A stretch of DNA of 45,000 bases from Symsagittifera roscoffensis (taxonomy: Eukaryota > Xenacoelomorpha > Acoela > Convolutidae): contig NW_026971141.1 in NCBI RefSeq assembly GCF_963678635.1, forward strand, positions 1-45,000, given 5' to 3'. Under the pieces are notes generated by a model that saw only the letters and a list, made by a program, of their open reading frames with translations, searched no databases and had not been told where the DNA came from. The position numbers and the translations under genes are program-made. Positions within the stretch are counted from its first letter, which is position 1, and the number at the start of each line of letters is the position of its first letter. This document shows positions 9,532-19,026 of this stretch, one piece after another.

Positions 9532-10220
9532 ATTTTTTCTAACCGTCCTCCCCTAACTGCGTGATCCATTTGTCTGAACCAGAGATCATCAGCCACCTGT
9601 TGTACTAACAAATGATCGTCATCTACCCCTGGCCTCAATTTCAATAATCTAGCGAAGTTGGACATCTCCAACCCCAGGACTTCATCGAGCACCAACCGAG
9701 TTGTGCTACAATCCTTGAACCACTGTTTGGCATTAGAAAAGTCATCCCAAATGGCAGGAAGCTCAGATCGGAATGAGTAGTAGTTGTTGGGGTCCACCGT
9801 TCTGTTTGGCCCGGGTAATATCACGCTGAATAGTCCCTCTGCCATCGTGTGCACAAACTGAAGGGGTTCTGGCAATGTGGCGTACCCTGGTGATAACACA
9901 AAGATAACCTTCACCACATTTTGAGTGAAGCGTTGTTTTACTGATGTTTCTACCTCAGCCATGGCCGAGACCAATGTCATTATCGCCTCTCCTATGACCT
10001 CATTGCTCGGGATCAATCCATCCGTCAGACGGGAAAACCACCCTCTGCTCTGCAGGTGATCATTCGAGCCTGCAACCACTATCACCTGCGGTTCCATGCT
10101 GACTACCCTTCGCACACTTATCATCATGCCTGCTGATTGTCCCCAGTCCAACTTAGGCACCGTTAAGGAAATCACATCAGGTCAAAAGAGAGAACGGGGC
10201 GTGTAGAGATAATCGGAACT
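9528..10220 (-). pseudogene. ORF2, 3' part: probable second SGNH-hydrolase-like domain
   Basis: This is the downstream end of ORF2, cut off from its 5' part (19850-22410) by the BEL/Pao insertion. The frame from 10220 to the stop at 9528 is interrupted once, by TGA at 10182-10184, and is then open for 215 codons. It contains I-V-V-A-G-S-N-D-H-L, which fits block III (GxND) of SGNH hydrolases, after a short strand that may correspond to block I at the insertion point. A convincing block V (DxxH) was not found. A Pro/Asn-rich middle and a helical C-terminus follow. The stop overlaps the ORF3 start. With the first SGNH domain further upstream, ORF2 seems to carry two. The esterase-like fold is inferred from motifs. 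Confidence 0.55.
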
Positions 10221-10225
10221 AGCCA
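10221..10225. repeat. Target-site duplication of the BEL/Pao element (left copy)
   Basis: AGCCA directly left of the left LTR is matched by GGCCA at 19845-19849 directly right of the right LTR. This is a 5-bp duplication with one mismatch, the size typical for BEL/Pao elements. With one copy kept, the interrupted ORF2 reads through in frame. Confidence 0.75.
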
Positions 10226-10785
10226 TGTGCGCTCAATCTCCGTTAACTAGATAAAACGGCTCGGAAAATGATGTTTAACTCGTATTCTCGGCAATACAGA
10301 CTTCCATCTTCATTCATTTGTAAACAAGCTAAAACCCACATAACTCATGTTCATAATTTTAACAAACTTTTTTATTGTTATCGGTAACATCGGCCACACA
10401 AAACTGCATAACTCAAAGCAAGCTGCAAAACTGGCCAGTATTTGTCCTTGAGACAAATTGCTCTTTTTAAAGGCCAGCCTTAATCAAGGCTGAACCAAAT
10501 TAGAGCAAAAAGACGGTTAAAATAGGTTTTTTGGGGGAGGGGGGTCGAACCTGTTTACGGAGCATCCCATCAAGTTCGGTGCATATTCGAGTTCTAGAAA
10601 GGAAATGACCTAGGTGGGATTCAAACCGGCGCCGAACCCGCCGGGACGCACCATGTATACGCTTGGCTACTGTCCCTATATGCATTTACATTTTGGTTCA
10701 ACTTTATATGCACTTATACTCTCGCTTACATTTGAGTGTATAAGCATTTGTGCTCTTGTTTCATATTTACATTTGCGCTGCAACA
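10226..10785 (-). repeat. 3' LTR of the BEL/Pao element
   Basis: Left copy of the LTR pair, with TG...CA ends. It matches 19269-19844 with about a dozen substitutions. The right copy differs in length by a 10-bp TTTTTTATTG-type duplication and by the lengths of a poly-T/poly-G run. Both copies contain a tRNA-like segment. Confidence 0.93.
10605..10677 (-). repeat. tRNA-like sequence inside the 3' LTR
   Basis: On the minus strand TAGCCAAGCG matches the RNA polymerase III A box, and GGTTTGAATCC downstream is the B box with one change. The D-arm can pair (GCCA with TGGT). The anticodon arm, T-arm and acceptor do not form a proper cloverleaf, so this is not a working tRNA gene. It is probably a tRNA- or SINE-derived piece built into the LTR. 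Confidence 0.55.
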
Positions 10786-10800
10786 TCCTCCACCCCTAAA
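10786..10800 (-). other. Polypurine tract of the BEL/Pao element
   Basis: On the minus strand AGGGGTGGAGGA abuts the 3' LTR start (TGTTGC). Its position and purine content fit the plus-strand primer. The end of the DUF5641 reading frame overlaps it and runs on into the LTR. Confidence 0.7.
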
Positions 10801-11247
10801 CAAGGAAGAACGGGAGCGAGCTTTACGGTCGGGTGGGTCAGTTCGCTCTTAACGGTTTTTATGTCAGCGGATCTCGCACATCCGTCCTTGCCATAGTGCA
10901 GTCTTAGGATACGTGCGAGTGGATAATAACCACGTGGAGTGTCAGGCCCAAACTAAATCGCCGACTTTCAACTTAACATCTGACTGGTTATGCCACTTTG
11001 CCCTCCTATTGAGGGCAGGAACGTATTCCCGCATCCACTGTGTCCATATTGCGTTAGCGTATGATTGCGCTCTGACGAACCGCTTCTTATGGTCGAAGTT
11101 TTCTTCGAAACTTAGCGACGGAAAACTCGCTGCGTGTTGACCAAGGATAAAATGATTCGGGGTTAACGCCTCTAAATCTAGCGGATCGGAACTAACGGCT
11201 GTTATCGGTCTAGCGTTGAGTGATTGCTCAACAAGGCACAGCGTGGT
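10786..11247 (-). pseudogene. BEL/Pao integrase C-terminal DUF5641-type domain, broken
   Basis: Directly behind the TGA at 11248 the same frame continues for about 100 codons with family hallmarks: L-N-x-R-P early, the signature T-P-N-H-F-I-L-G, W-x-x-W-x-x-E-Y-V-P, R-x-K-W, and G-D-L-V-W. A stop and a 1-nt shift near 10953 follow. The next frame carries Y-Y-P-L-A-R, G-K-D-G, and K-L-A-P-V, the usual end of BEL/Pao polyproteins, and runs into the LTR. This domain closes the polyprotein behind the integrase. Apart from the shift and stops it looks full length. Confidence 0.85.
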
Positions 11248-12246
11248 TCATAGAACCTCCTCAGTTACCCTTCTGTTGCCTAAGATGTCATACAAAACGC
11301 GCTTGACACTCCGAACTAATCGCTCCCAGGAGCCACTATGGTGCGGTGCGCTGGGTGGATTGAATTTCCACTTGATCCCTTTCTGAACAAAAACAGCGGG
11401 TGCGAGCTTGTTCCAACTCTCAACGCAAGCTAAGAGCTCTTTCTGAGCGCCAACAAAGTTCGTGCCGTTGTCGGACATGATGGTAGTCGGAGTACCGCGA
11501 CGTGCAATAAACCTCTCCACGCCCATCACACAAGAGCTTGTGTCGAGCGAGGGGACCACTTCAATGTGCACCGCTCTAGTGGTGAGACAGGTGAACACAA
11601 AACCCCACCTCTTTTCCGTACTTCTCCGGATTGGAACTAGGAACGGCCCAAAGTAGTCGACACCTGTGTTAGAGAAAGGAGGTTGCTTGTAACCCAGCCT
11701 TTCAATGGGCAGATCAGCCATCATATGAGTTACGGTTTGCGCTTTGCGTTTTCGGCACATAACGCAAGTATTTTCAATGCTTCGCAGCAACCATCGCAAA
11801 TTTAACACAACGTACTTCAAATTAACCACCGCACGCAAGTAATCCAAGCCTTGATGGAAATTCCTAGCGTGCAAATGCTGAAATAATAACCGAACAACCG
11901 CGTGACGTGCATCAAATATAATCGGATGCTTGCTATCGAAATCGAAGTTAACCAAGCGGCTGATGCGCCCTGTCGAGCGAAGGATGCCAGCTGGTCCAAT
12001 GAACAGCGAATACTTGGCGATCTGACTATTCCTTGTGATAACTTTACCGGATCTTAGTAGTTTAAGCTCACTAGGGAATGTCTCACACTGGGACAGGTAA
12101 ATGAGCTTCTGTTCAGCAATATGCATTTCAGACGGGTCTGTAATTTCTAATATACTCGACCGGAAATGTTTATGGGATGGCAGCCATCTTAACAAAAATG
12201 CTACTGTACGTTTGTATTTCACAAGTGAATTGAATCTCTCCCATTT
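11248..12246 (-). pseudogene. BEL/Pao integrase
   Basis: Minus-strand frame of about 330 codons with the parts of a retroelement integrase. The N-terminal H/C zinc finger has its His residues near residues 108-125 and C-V-M-C near 153. The catalytic core has Asp in G-V-D-Y-F-G-P-F, the second Asp in S-D-N-G-T-N-F, and Glu in H-H-S-G-S-W-E-R. All three catalytic residues are present. The frame is continuous with the RNase H region upstream, separated only by TGA at 12247-12249, and with the DUF5641 tail downstream, separated by TGA at 11248. It would insert the element's DNA copy into the genome. The two stops prevent a full polyprotein. Confidence 0.9.
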
Positions 12247-13218
12247 TCAGAAGGGAAGACTTTTTTCTGTCAAAACATCGATGGCGAAATTTGACAACTT
12301 TTCTAGACAAATGTCGATATCACATGATGGTCCTTTGAGTCTTATTTTATCGAAAACCCTTGTATCGGGCTTGAACGGCCACTCAGTTGTTCTCAATATA
12401 CTAGGGCCATTAACCCAGCTGCTTTTCTTGAGGGCTTCCGAAAAAATCCCTCGTGTACCGGTATCAGCTGGGTTATCACCGCTAAGTATGTGATGCCACT
12501 GATCAGTGCTAGTAGACTCCAGAATCTCACCAGTGCGATTACCAACAAAAACGGGTAGTTTACTACAAGAGTGAAGCCACTGAAGAACAGTGGTACTATC
12601 TGTCCACATGAAAATATCCGTAACTTTGAAAGTGAGATCTTTCAAAAATTCTTCTTTTAAGCGGGTTGCAAGAAGAGCCGCTCGAAGCTCTAACTTTGGA
12701 ATAGAAAGCGCTTTCATAGGCGCGACGCGGGCTTTGCCAAACACAAAGGCTAATTCGGTCCGATGGGAGCTAACACGTCGCGCACGAAGGAAAGCGACGG
12801 CACAGAAAACATCCTGCGAACTATCACCGAACATGTGAAGTTCTATTCGGTCGAAAGGCTCAGTGAAATAGCTGCTAGGTATTGTCAGAGAACCTAACAA
12901 CTGAAGACCTGAGCGCCACTCAAGGAATTGCTTTTTGATTTCCTCTGGCAGATCATCGTCCCATTTTTGACCGCTGATTCGCCAGATATCTTTCAATAGA
13001 AGGCGATCCTTCACGGTATACGGAGCCACTAACCCAATTGGATCAAAAACAGAGGAAACAAAACTCAACACGGTACGCTGAGTGATTGCTTTGTCTAGTG
13101 GACGATCAACCCCTCTACTAACGACTAAGGTATCTTTTACATGATCCCAAGACCGACTGGTCTGGACTCGCACAAATATCTTTAATAGAGGACTTGGACT
13201 CACGGTTTTCCGGATCAA
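12247..13218 (-). pseudogene. BEL/Pao connection and RNase H (peptidase-A17 region)
   Basis: About 320 codons. The N-terminal half carries the hallmark S-V-F-D-P-I-G-L-V-A-P of the BEL/Pao A17-type region behind the reverse transcriptase. The RNase H part follows, with Asp in M-F-G-D-S-S, Glu in S-I-P-K-L-E-L-R-A-A and Asp in W-T-D-S-T-T, so the main catalytic residues are kept. H-I-L-S-G-D-N-P-A-D-x-G-T-R-G is the usual end of the domain. RNase H removes the RNA strand during reverse transcription. A frameshift joins it to the RT upstream. TGA at 12247-12249 splits it from the integrase in frame. Confidence 0.9.
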
Positions 13219-13692
13219 GAGCGGTTGTTACGTCCGGCACGTTGCCGACAAATTTTTTCAGACGAAACCCACCTAGTTTAAGCAACGAGATCAAATCCCT
13301 ACCTAATTTCAAGGCATCATCCCTGTCTCCAGATAATCCAGATAATCATCCATATAAAATTTCTGGACAGCAGCCGAAGCAGCTTCATCAGCTTGATTAT
13401 CCGATGCAGTCTTCTGCAAAGCAAAATTCGCACAAGTCAGCGAGTCACGAGCACCAAAAATGTGACGCGTATAATGGTGAACAGCCACACTTGATGTGGG
13501 GTCCTCCCGCCACAAAAAACGAAGAGAAGGTTGATCTTCTTCCCGGAATCCAACCTGTAAAAACATCCCTTCAATGTCAGCTGAAATGGCGTATTTATGC
13601 TGACGGAATCTTAAAAGTACAAAATGAGGTTTTGAAGGAGATCCGGGCCAACCAACAGAGATTTGTTCAAGGAAGCGCCATGACACTTCCAT
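13118..13692 (-). pseudogene. BEL/Pao reverse transcriptase core, frameshifted
   Basis: The palm domain is split over two frames. The first (13309-13692) has the motif A region S-A-D-I-E-G-M-F, a conserved F-L-W stretch, F-G-A-R-D-S-x-T-C-A-N-F-A-L, and the active-site box F-Y-M-D-D-Y with both Asp residues. A 1-nt shift near 13312 leads into the second frame (13118-13312), with the K-L-G...L-L-x-x-G-G-F-x-L-x-K-F segment that follows the active site in this family. A further shift near 13170 leads on to the connection region. Upstream it joins the long gag-pro frame with a shift near 13620. The catalytic residues are intact, so the breaks look recent. Confidence 0.88.
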
Positions 13693-16682
13693 GCCCCATT
13701 GAGGACTCGGCGCACCTTACCGGGTTTATTCGGGTTCAACACCGGGTGATGCGAGAGATACCACTCACGATCGGCTCGTGATTTGGGATCGTGTGCCTTA
13801 ACGGTTATGACATATCCTTTTTGTATAACTTCTCTAATTGTTTCGGCGTATTTTTCACGGAGCGACGGATCCTTATCTAGCCTCTTTTCCAAAGACTTTA
13901 ATTGAGCTAAGGAGGAAAAATAGTTATTCGGTAAACTACTTTCCTTATCGTTCCAAAGCATTGGTACAATGTACCTCTCATCATCGTGAAAGGTGTCATT
14001 TTTCAAAACGGACAAAGCGCTTTTGTCGGCGGCGGAACGGGCATCTACCTGCTTGAAGGCTCCATAAGACTCCAACTCGTACCAAGTTTTAATTTGGTCC
14101 GCAAGAGACATGTCTTCGACAACACACTTAAAGCAAGACGAGTTCGACTTAAAGGACGGCGGTAACGGACCACTTAAAACCCAACCTATCGGAAGGCGTA
14201 CGGCGCACGGTGAAACAGAGTCCTCCCCCAGAAGGTACTCAACGGGTCTTATGGCATAGTAGAAACCCTGTCCAATAATTATTTCGACGTCCTCGTACTT
14301 GTAATGAATAGGTTTGATCGGAGCCAACTGCGGGTATCTTTCATGTAATTCAGGAATGCTTATGCTATCCGATCCAAAGCGAATATGATCCTTAACATAA
14401 GCTCGAAAAGAAAACGAAAATTCACTATTATTCGCTTCGGCGGAAACTTGAAAACTTACTTGATGAGTTATCATCAAGCTTGTAGAATTGAATCCATTTA
14501 TGGTGAGGTTAACGGGAATGCCAACCAAATGGAGGCGTTTTACGAGATCGGCGGATACCCATGAGTGCGTGGAAGCACTATCGTAAAGAGCTAGGGCGTT
14601 AGTAATCGTCGCATCCGCAGAGACGACGAGTGATGCAACTGGCAGGAGGCCTTTAGTTGACTCTTGGCTATGAATATCGCCGACGGCAACGTTAGTCGAT
14701 ACATGTTTAGTGTTTGCGTTACCTGACGCCGGGGAACTTTTAGTATCCTTAGGAGGAAAAATGTTCTCCGCTCCATGTAAGAGCACGTTGTGCGTGCTTT
14801 CACAACCTGGCTTGGGGCACTTTCTGGCCTTGCTACAATTACGAAAACTGTGATTGCTCTGTAAACACGCAAAGCAAAGTTTTTGTTCGGCTACATGTTT
14901 TGCTCGCTGCGTAGCGTTTATCTCTTTGAATACGGCGCAATTCCAACGAGCGTGTTGACCTTTACATACAGAACATGGAGGGTACTTTGGTTTTTCCTTA
15001 GTCTTATTACTTACATTTGCGTTACTAGCAAACACTTTCGTACCTACTTTTTGCTTAACTGGTTCCTCAGACTTACCCTTAGAATTGATCGTTTTTAGCC
15101 TCTCATGACCCTCCGCTTTAAGCCATTCGTTGAAATCTAGCAGAGTTGGTCTATGCCATTGGCGTCTTACGGCTTGCATTGACCATGCCTCTTTAAGGTT
15201 CGAAGGAAGCTTACTCACAGCTTGATTCAGTAAGTTAACACTTTTCAGGTCGTCGTTAAAAGATAGAGACTTGAATACGGCAACAAGTCCAGAAATTGCA
15301 GAGGCAAATCCAATTAAATTTTCCCAGTTATGCATTTTCAGCGGCGGAAAATTACTCAATTTATCTAGATGAGCCCCTACTACAGCATGCGGCTGCCCGA
15401 ATTTTCTTTGAAGAGTTGCTAATGCGTCTTTATATAGTACTCCGCTGTAGCTATACTCAGCGATTGCGGATTTTGCTTTACCCACTACGAGCGTTTTCAG
15501 ATAGGTAAGCTTTTCATCGTCACGGAGTATGGCTGAATCGACCGTCGATGTGAATTGCCCAAAACACTCATGCCAATTAAGTGGGTTGCCATCGAACTGG
15601 GTCAGCTTCCACTCAGGCAGATGATCTTTTCGGCTGTGCATGAGTATATTAACCAACTCTCGTGTCGAAAGTGGACGCTCGACGTCTGCACCAGGTGAAT
15701 TACCGGGAGTTGGCTCTGTGTAACTCGAAGAGTTATCGTGACAATCAGGAACGAACGGTTGATTAGCATGTGAAAAGTTTTCAGGCTGCGCAAAGAACAC
15801 AGTCCCTCCAGTTGTATAAGGAACAAAATTATTCGTAGGAACAATCGGAGTTACTGCGGAAAAAACAGTTGTCGAAGGAACGTAGTGCTGTTGAGTTGAC
15901 ATTAAAGGGGCAGCAACAGCTGGTCTCCACAAATTACTATAAGGATTGTAGTGGTCACTTGAAAAGTTAAAACTACCAACGAGAACACCCATATGTTGTT
16001 GTGATGGGGCTACAGGTGCTTGGTAGCCAGCTACTACTGATCTTGCAGTGTGATGACTTAAAGAAACATGATTAACTGCTGTTGATGCAGGAACGAACGG
16101 TGCTACACCAGAAGGAACTTCTGCAGGTATTGTCGGAGCAAAATAATTTTCAGAAGTTACCGGGACTACTGACCCTGTGTTTGGATTGCCTAGCACCGGA
16201 TGAGTGGACAAAAGAGTTTGGTGAGGCAAATTATTAGAAACAGGTTGAATGACCTGTTGTAACCCTACTGGATTGTTAACGGAAACCTGCGATCGGACAA
16301 AATTCGACAAATTATGATGTTGTCCGTGAATGTGGTTACTGTAATGCAATCCCGGATCACTAGAAGCTGCCTGGCCATTATTCACTCCAGTAAAACTTGG
16401 TGAGACCAAGTAATTTGTAAATGCAGGATAGGTTGCCTCAGCTGTTGAACGAATGTGCTGCTCTTGATTGGGAACTACAACAGCATCAGGCTGATTGTTG
16501 TCGACAGATTCGACCCAGTGACGCGTACGATCCTTTTCGTCTATTGTTAGTTGTGGAGAGATTCGAGTTAAACCACTTTCCTCAGCATTCTCGCTGATTT
16601 CCGACAACTCATCTTCTAACTCAAGCCCTTTCAACTCAATTTCTGCCAGTTTTTTTCTGTGTTCTTCAGCCAATTCTTCCAA
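13611..16682 (-). CDS. BEL/Pao gag-protease with RT N-terminus, 1,023-codon frame
   Basis: The longest open frame of the window. Residues about 1-330 are a low-complexity Ser/Pro/Asn/His-rich region. Residues about 345-540 form the DUF1759-type Gag core (W-K-L-T-Q-F-D-G-N-P-L-N-W region). Next come two zinc knuckles, C-x2-C-x3-H-x4-C and C-x2-C-x4-H-x4-C, near residues 572-615, with more Cys/His behind. A DUF1758-type aspartic protease follows near 680-800, with D-S-A-S in place of the usual D-S/T-G-S; the change may affect activity. The RT N-terminus follows, with the H-H-P-V-x-N-P-N-K region. Gag packages the RNA and the protease cuts the polyprotein. The true Gag start is upstream at 17286; a 1-nt A-run difference near 16705 separates the two frames. 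Confidence 0.92.
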   Translation of the reverse strand: MEELAEEHRKKLAEIELKGLELEDELSEISENAEESGLTRISPQLTIDEKDRTRHWVESVDNNQPDAVVVPNQEQHIRSTAEATYPAFTNYLVSPSFTGVNNGQAASSDPGLHYSNHIHGQHHNLSNFVRSQVSVNNPVGLQQVIQPVSNNLPHQTLLSTHPVLGNPNTGSVVPVTSENYFAPTIPAEVPSGVAPFVPASTAVNHVSLSHHTARSVVAGYQAPVAPSQQHMGVLVGSFNFSSDHYNPYSNLWRPAVAAPLMSTQQHYVPSTTVFSAVTPIVPTNNFVPYTTGGTVFFAQPENFSHANQPFVPDCHDNSSSYTEPTPGNSPGADVERPLSTRELVNILMHSRKDHLPEWKLTQFDGNPLNWHECFGQFTSTVDSAILRDDEKLTYLKTLVVGKAKSAIAEYSYSGVLYKDALATLQRKFGQPHAVVGAHLDKLSNFPPLKMHNWENLIGFASAISGLVAVFKSLSFNDDLKSVNLLNQAVSKLPSNLKEAWSMQAVRRQWHRPTLLDFNEWLKAEGHERLKTINSKGKSEEPVKQKVGTKVFASNANVSNKTKEKPKYPPCSVCKGQHARWNCAVFKEINATQRAKHVAEQKLCFACLQSNHSFRNCSKARKCPKPGCESTHNVLLHGAENIFPPKDTKSSPASGNANTKHVSTNVAVGDIHSQESTKGLLPVASLVVSADATITNALALYDSASTHSWVSADLVKRLHLVGIPVNLTINGFNSTSLMITHQVSFQVSAEANNSEFSFSFRAYVKDHIRFGSDSISIPELHERYPQLAPIKPIHYKYEDVEIIIGQGFYYAIRPVEYLLGEDSVSPCAVRLPIGWVLSGPLPPSFKSNSSCFKCVVEDMSLADQIKTWYELESYGAFKQVDARSAADKSALSVLKNDTFHDDERYIVPMLWNDKESSLPNNYFSSLAQLKSLEKRLDKDPSLREKYAETIREVIQKGYVITVKAHDPKSRADREWYLSHHPVLNPNKPGKVRRVLNGAWKCHGASLNKSLLVGPDLLQNLILYF

Positions 16683-17286
16683 CTCTAAACGGCTTTGTTG
16701 TTTTCAGTCTTAATGATACCTTTGCCTGCCTCTCAAGTTCCTCTTGTTGTTTCTTTAAAATCATTAAATCGCGCTTTTTCTCAGAGAGTGTTTTCGACGG
16801 AGCGGCGGTATAACTAGATTTCTGAGAACCCGATTGCTGATGTCGGCTGCTTCGATGCGACAACTTAGAGCGGGTATCTGTTTTATGCGACCGGTGTTTT
16901 TCACTTTTTTCAGAATGATGAGAAACTTTTGAGCTGCTATCTATTTTGTCCGGCTCTGTTACTGCCTCAAAACTTGTTTTATTTGTGATAGCTTCCTGCA
17001 GAACTTTATCGTTGCTTTGAGTCAACTTATGAAGCCACATATCCTGTGCCGGTATCAATTCGGCGGGATTGGCACTTTTTGCAGCCATATCAATCAACTC
17101 AGTATTTATCTCGACCGCTTGTTCTATATAGTTCCTATATTTTTCAATATAAGTATCAATTTTTGAGCAACGACTCTGACTCTCTATGTATTCTAAAACT
17201 ATCTCGTGGCATTTATAAAGTTCGTTTTCGAGATTGCTACGTTTCTCAAACAACTTCTTAATTTTCTTTTGAAACTTAACTTCCAT
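16666..17286 (-). pseudogene. BEL/Pao Gag N-terminal part, separated by a frameshift
   Basis: ATG at 17286 opens a 206-codon frame rich in Lys, Glu, Ser and His. The first 110 residues are helical and likely coiled coil. The middle is a Ser/His/Lys-rich stretch, and the end is again Lys/Glu-rich (K-K-Q-Q-E-E-L-E-R-Q). The Glu/Lys-rich helix continues in the 1,023-codon frame one base away, so the two were one ORF. The break is at a run of A residues near 16705. Programmed shifting is not excluded, but no recognisable slippery heptamer with a downstream structure is visible, and a simple indel is more likely. Confidence 0.8.
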
Positions 17287-17358
17287 GCTTAATAATTTCA
17301 GAAATTAACGACTCTCAGAAAATACTTTATTTTAACTCAAGTAAATTCACAAAATACT

Positions 17359-17987
17359 CTAATACATCAATAACTTACAAGGGGGAGTAACTTGAAGTTT
17401 TAACGCTTTAAGTCTGTTGTGAATCGCTCTACGATTTTTTGGCGACAAACGGTTCCGCTTCTTCTTAGCTTTCAGTGTATTTAGGTCAGCACTGTATCGT
17501 CTAAGTAACAACAGAGTCTTCAACTCAAGGGAAGGGGGCTGGTGCAGCTCTTTATACTTTCCGATAAGTATTTGGTCTTTGGCCTTTCGCTAAAATCCTC
17601 AACTATGTTAAGAACGAGAATACCTGTCTTTTTCAACTCTTTTTCTATACTGTCCGTACCGTTGCGGCGACAGTATACAATAGCGGTAATATTCTCCTTG
17701 TATCTCAAAAGAAGGCTCTTAAGTTGGTCAGTACTCAAACTACGGTTGTTGTTACTGCGGTGCTTACTAATGGAGTTATTTATGGCGTCGTGCCAAATAA
17801 CTAGATCTTTCCGATTCGACAAAAAGTGATACAGATAGTATTGGATAGTTTTCTGCGAGTCCCTGGCGTTAAAGTTAAAGCTTAAACCGGGCTTTGTGAA
17901 ACAAATCTCTTTCACCCGCTTTTGAGACGGTGCGGATAGTATGCGGAGCGCGTGATCCAAGGGACTAGCTCCTAGAATGAATACCAT
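17359..17987 (-). CDS. Accessory ORF upstream of BEL/Pao gag, unknown function
   Basis: ATG at 17987 opens 155 codons. After one frameshift near 17540 the coding-like sequence continues (Leu-rich, then a basic stretch K-A-K-K-K-R-N-R-L-S-P-K-N-R-R) to TAG at 17359, about 205 residues in all. It starts with a hydrophobic strand ending G-A-S-P-L-D-H-A. It later has D-L-V-I-W-H-D-A-I-N-N-S, then T-A-I-V-Y-C-R-R-N-G-T. Strand-Asp-turn patterns of this kind recall SGNH or Rossmann-like hydrolase folds, but I cannot assign a family. An ORF between primer-binding site and gag is unusual for BEL/Pao. The basic tail could bind RNA. Function and expression are unknown. Confidence 0.6.
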
Positions 17988-18027
17988 ACACTCAAGAGAC
18001 CTATGCGACGGCTACGTTACGCTAAAG

Positions 18028-18370
18028 TACCAATGGGGTGGGGAAATTAAGTATGTCGGTTGAACTCCAACAACGCACACGGAGTAAACCTGAGGATGAA
18101 AGAATTCAACCTCACTCACTTAATATCACCGTACCTGACCACTTAACATTAGTGTCGCGCAACGAAGTCAATAATCGGACGGGCTGAAACCGCTTATAAT
18201 TACTTGAAGCGAACTGGCTCACAGTTTCATCAATGTGGGTGGGGGATCAGGCAAATTGGTTAAGTTCCAACAACACACGCGGAAAAAACCTGAGGATGAA
18301 AAAACTCAACTTAATTTGCCTGATATTTTGCTACCAGACCACTTACCATAAAGTTGGTGTCATGTTACAG
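18028..18370 (-). repeat. Duplicated segment in the BEL/Pao leader
   Basis: Two diverged copies of about 130 bp, near 18028-18165 and 18234-18368, share blocks such as CCAACAACRCACRCGG and AACCTGAGGATGAAA. They lie in the untranslated leader between the SEL1L fragment and the accessory ORF. No coding potential is visible. Confidence 0.55.
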
Positions 18371-18930
18371 CACAGTTTCGCAGAATTATGGGGACGTTTT
18401 GAGGAATTTTTGGCAATTTTTTTTACTTTTTTCCCAAAAATTTTTCGGAAAATTTTGGTCAACAGGTTCGAGTCGCAAACGCAAAAAACTAGTCCAGTAC
18501 CTCTTGTCTATGTTCCGTTTTTCTGGATTTTCAATCTGTTCACAATTATCCAAAAATTTGTGGTTTCGAGAAATTTACCACTCCTAGCTTGCTTTGAGTT
18601 TGGATACACCATAAGACACCGTATGTAATTTTATTGCACAAAAAAGTTTATAAAAACTAGATGAGTCTTACAGTTTTTGACGATTTTTTGGAGATTGGCG
18701 TCACCGGTTTTAGTATCTGAAGCCTTCGGTTGGTCGCAGAGAAATTGTTCAGCAATCACTACTCTAACTTTCACAAAACGTCTGCAGTTGACTTGTACTC
18801 ACACAATACGTCTCAGTTGACAGTCAGGATACCTGTTTTCAGACGTCTATGTCAGCTTTCGGCTAGCAGCACACTTTCGGTCACCAGAAGCTCTTTCCAC
18901 AGTAATTGAGTTATTTGCCTAAACTACAGA
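18371..18930 (-). other. BEL/Pao leader, no gene recognised
   Basis: About 560 bp of leader. A plus-strand open stretch (18233-18628) crosses it, but it has no recognised domain and lies antisense to the element, so I treat it as chance. The direct repeat ACTTTCACAAAACGTCT / ACTCACACAATACGTCT near 18770-18810 is weak. Confidence 0.4.
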
Positions 18931-18934
18931 CAGG

Positions 18935-18992
18935 CCCGAAATGTCGACCCTCGCGTTTCCAGCACGATGCTCTAACCGACTGAGCTTAATTT
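18935..18992 (-). pseudogene. tRNA-derived relic in the BEL/Pao leader
   Basis: On the minus strand AAGCTCAGTCGGTTAGAGC is a near-perfect D-arm with A box. It is followed by a 5-bp anticodon stem (TCGTG/CGCGA) with loop CTGGAAA, so the anticodon would be GGA (serine type). The B-box region is degenerate, no acceptor stem pairs, and the long variable arm of a serine tRNA is missing. It is a tRNA pseudogene or the head of a SINE. Confidence 0.6.
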
Positions 18993-19026
18993 TTTCCCCG
19001 ATTTTTTTCACTAACTCTAACTGTTC

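Noticed and set aside
9520-9540. Programmed -1 frameshift between ORF2 and ORF3 at the A-rich run.
   Set aside because: The A run is not in the phase required for a slippery heptamer. The ATGA overlap explains the layout more simply.
10605-10677. A true tRNA gene in the LTR.
   Set aside because: A and B boxes are present but anticodon, T and acceptor stems do not pair. It is only tRNA-like.
18233-18628. 131-codon plus-strand frame in the BEL/Pao leader.
   Set aside because: Antisense to the element, Phe/Ile/Leu-rich by T-rich composition, no domain and no similar frame in the second leader repeat.
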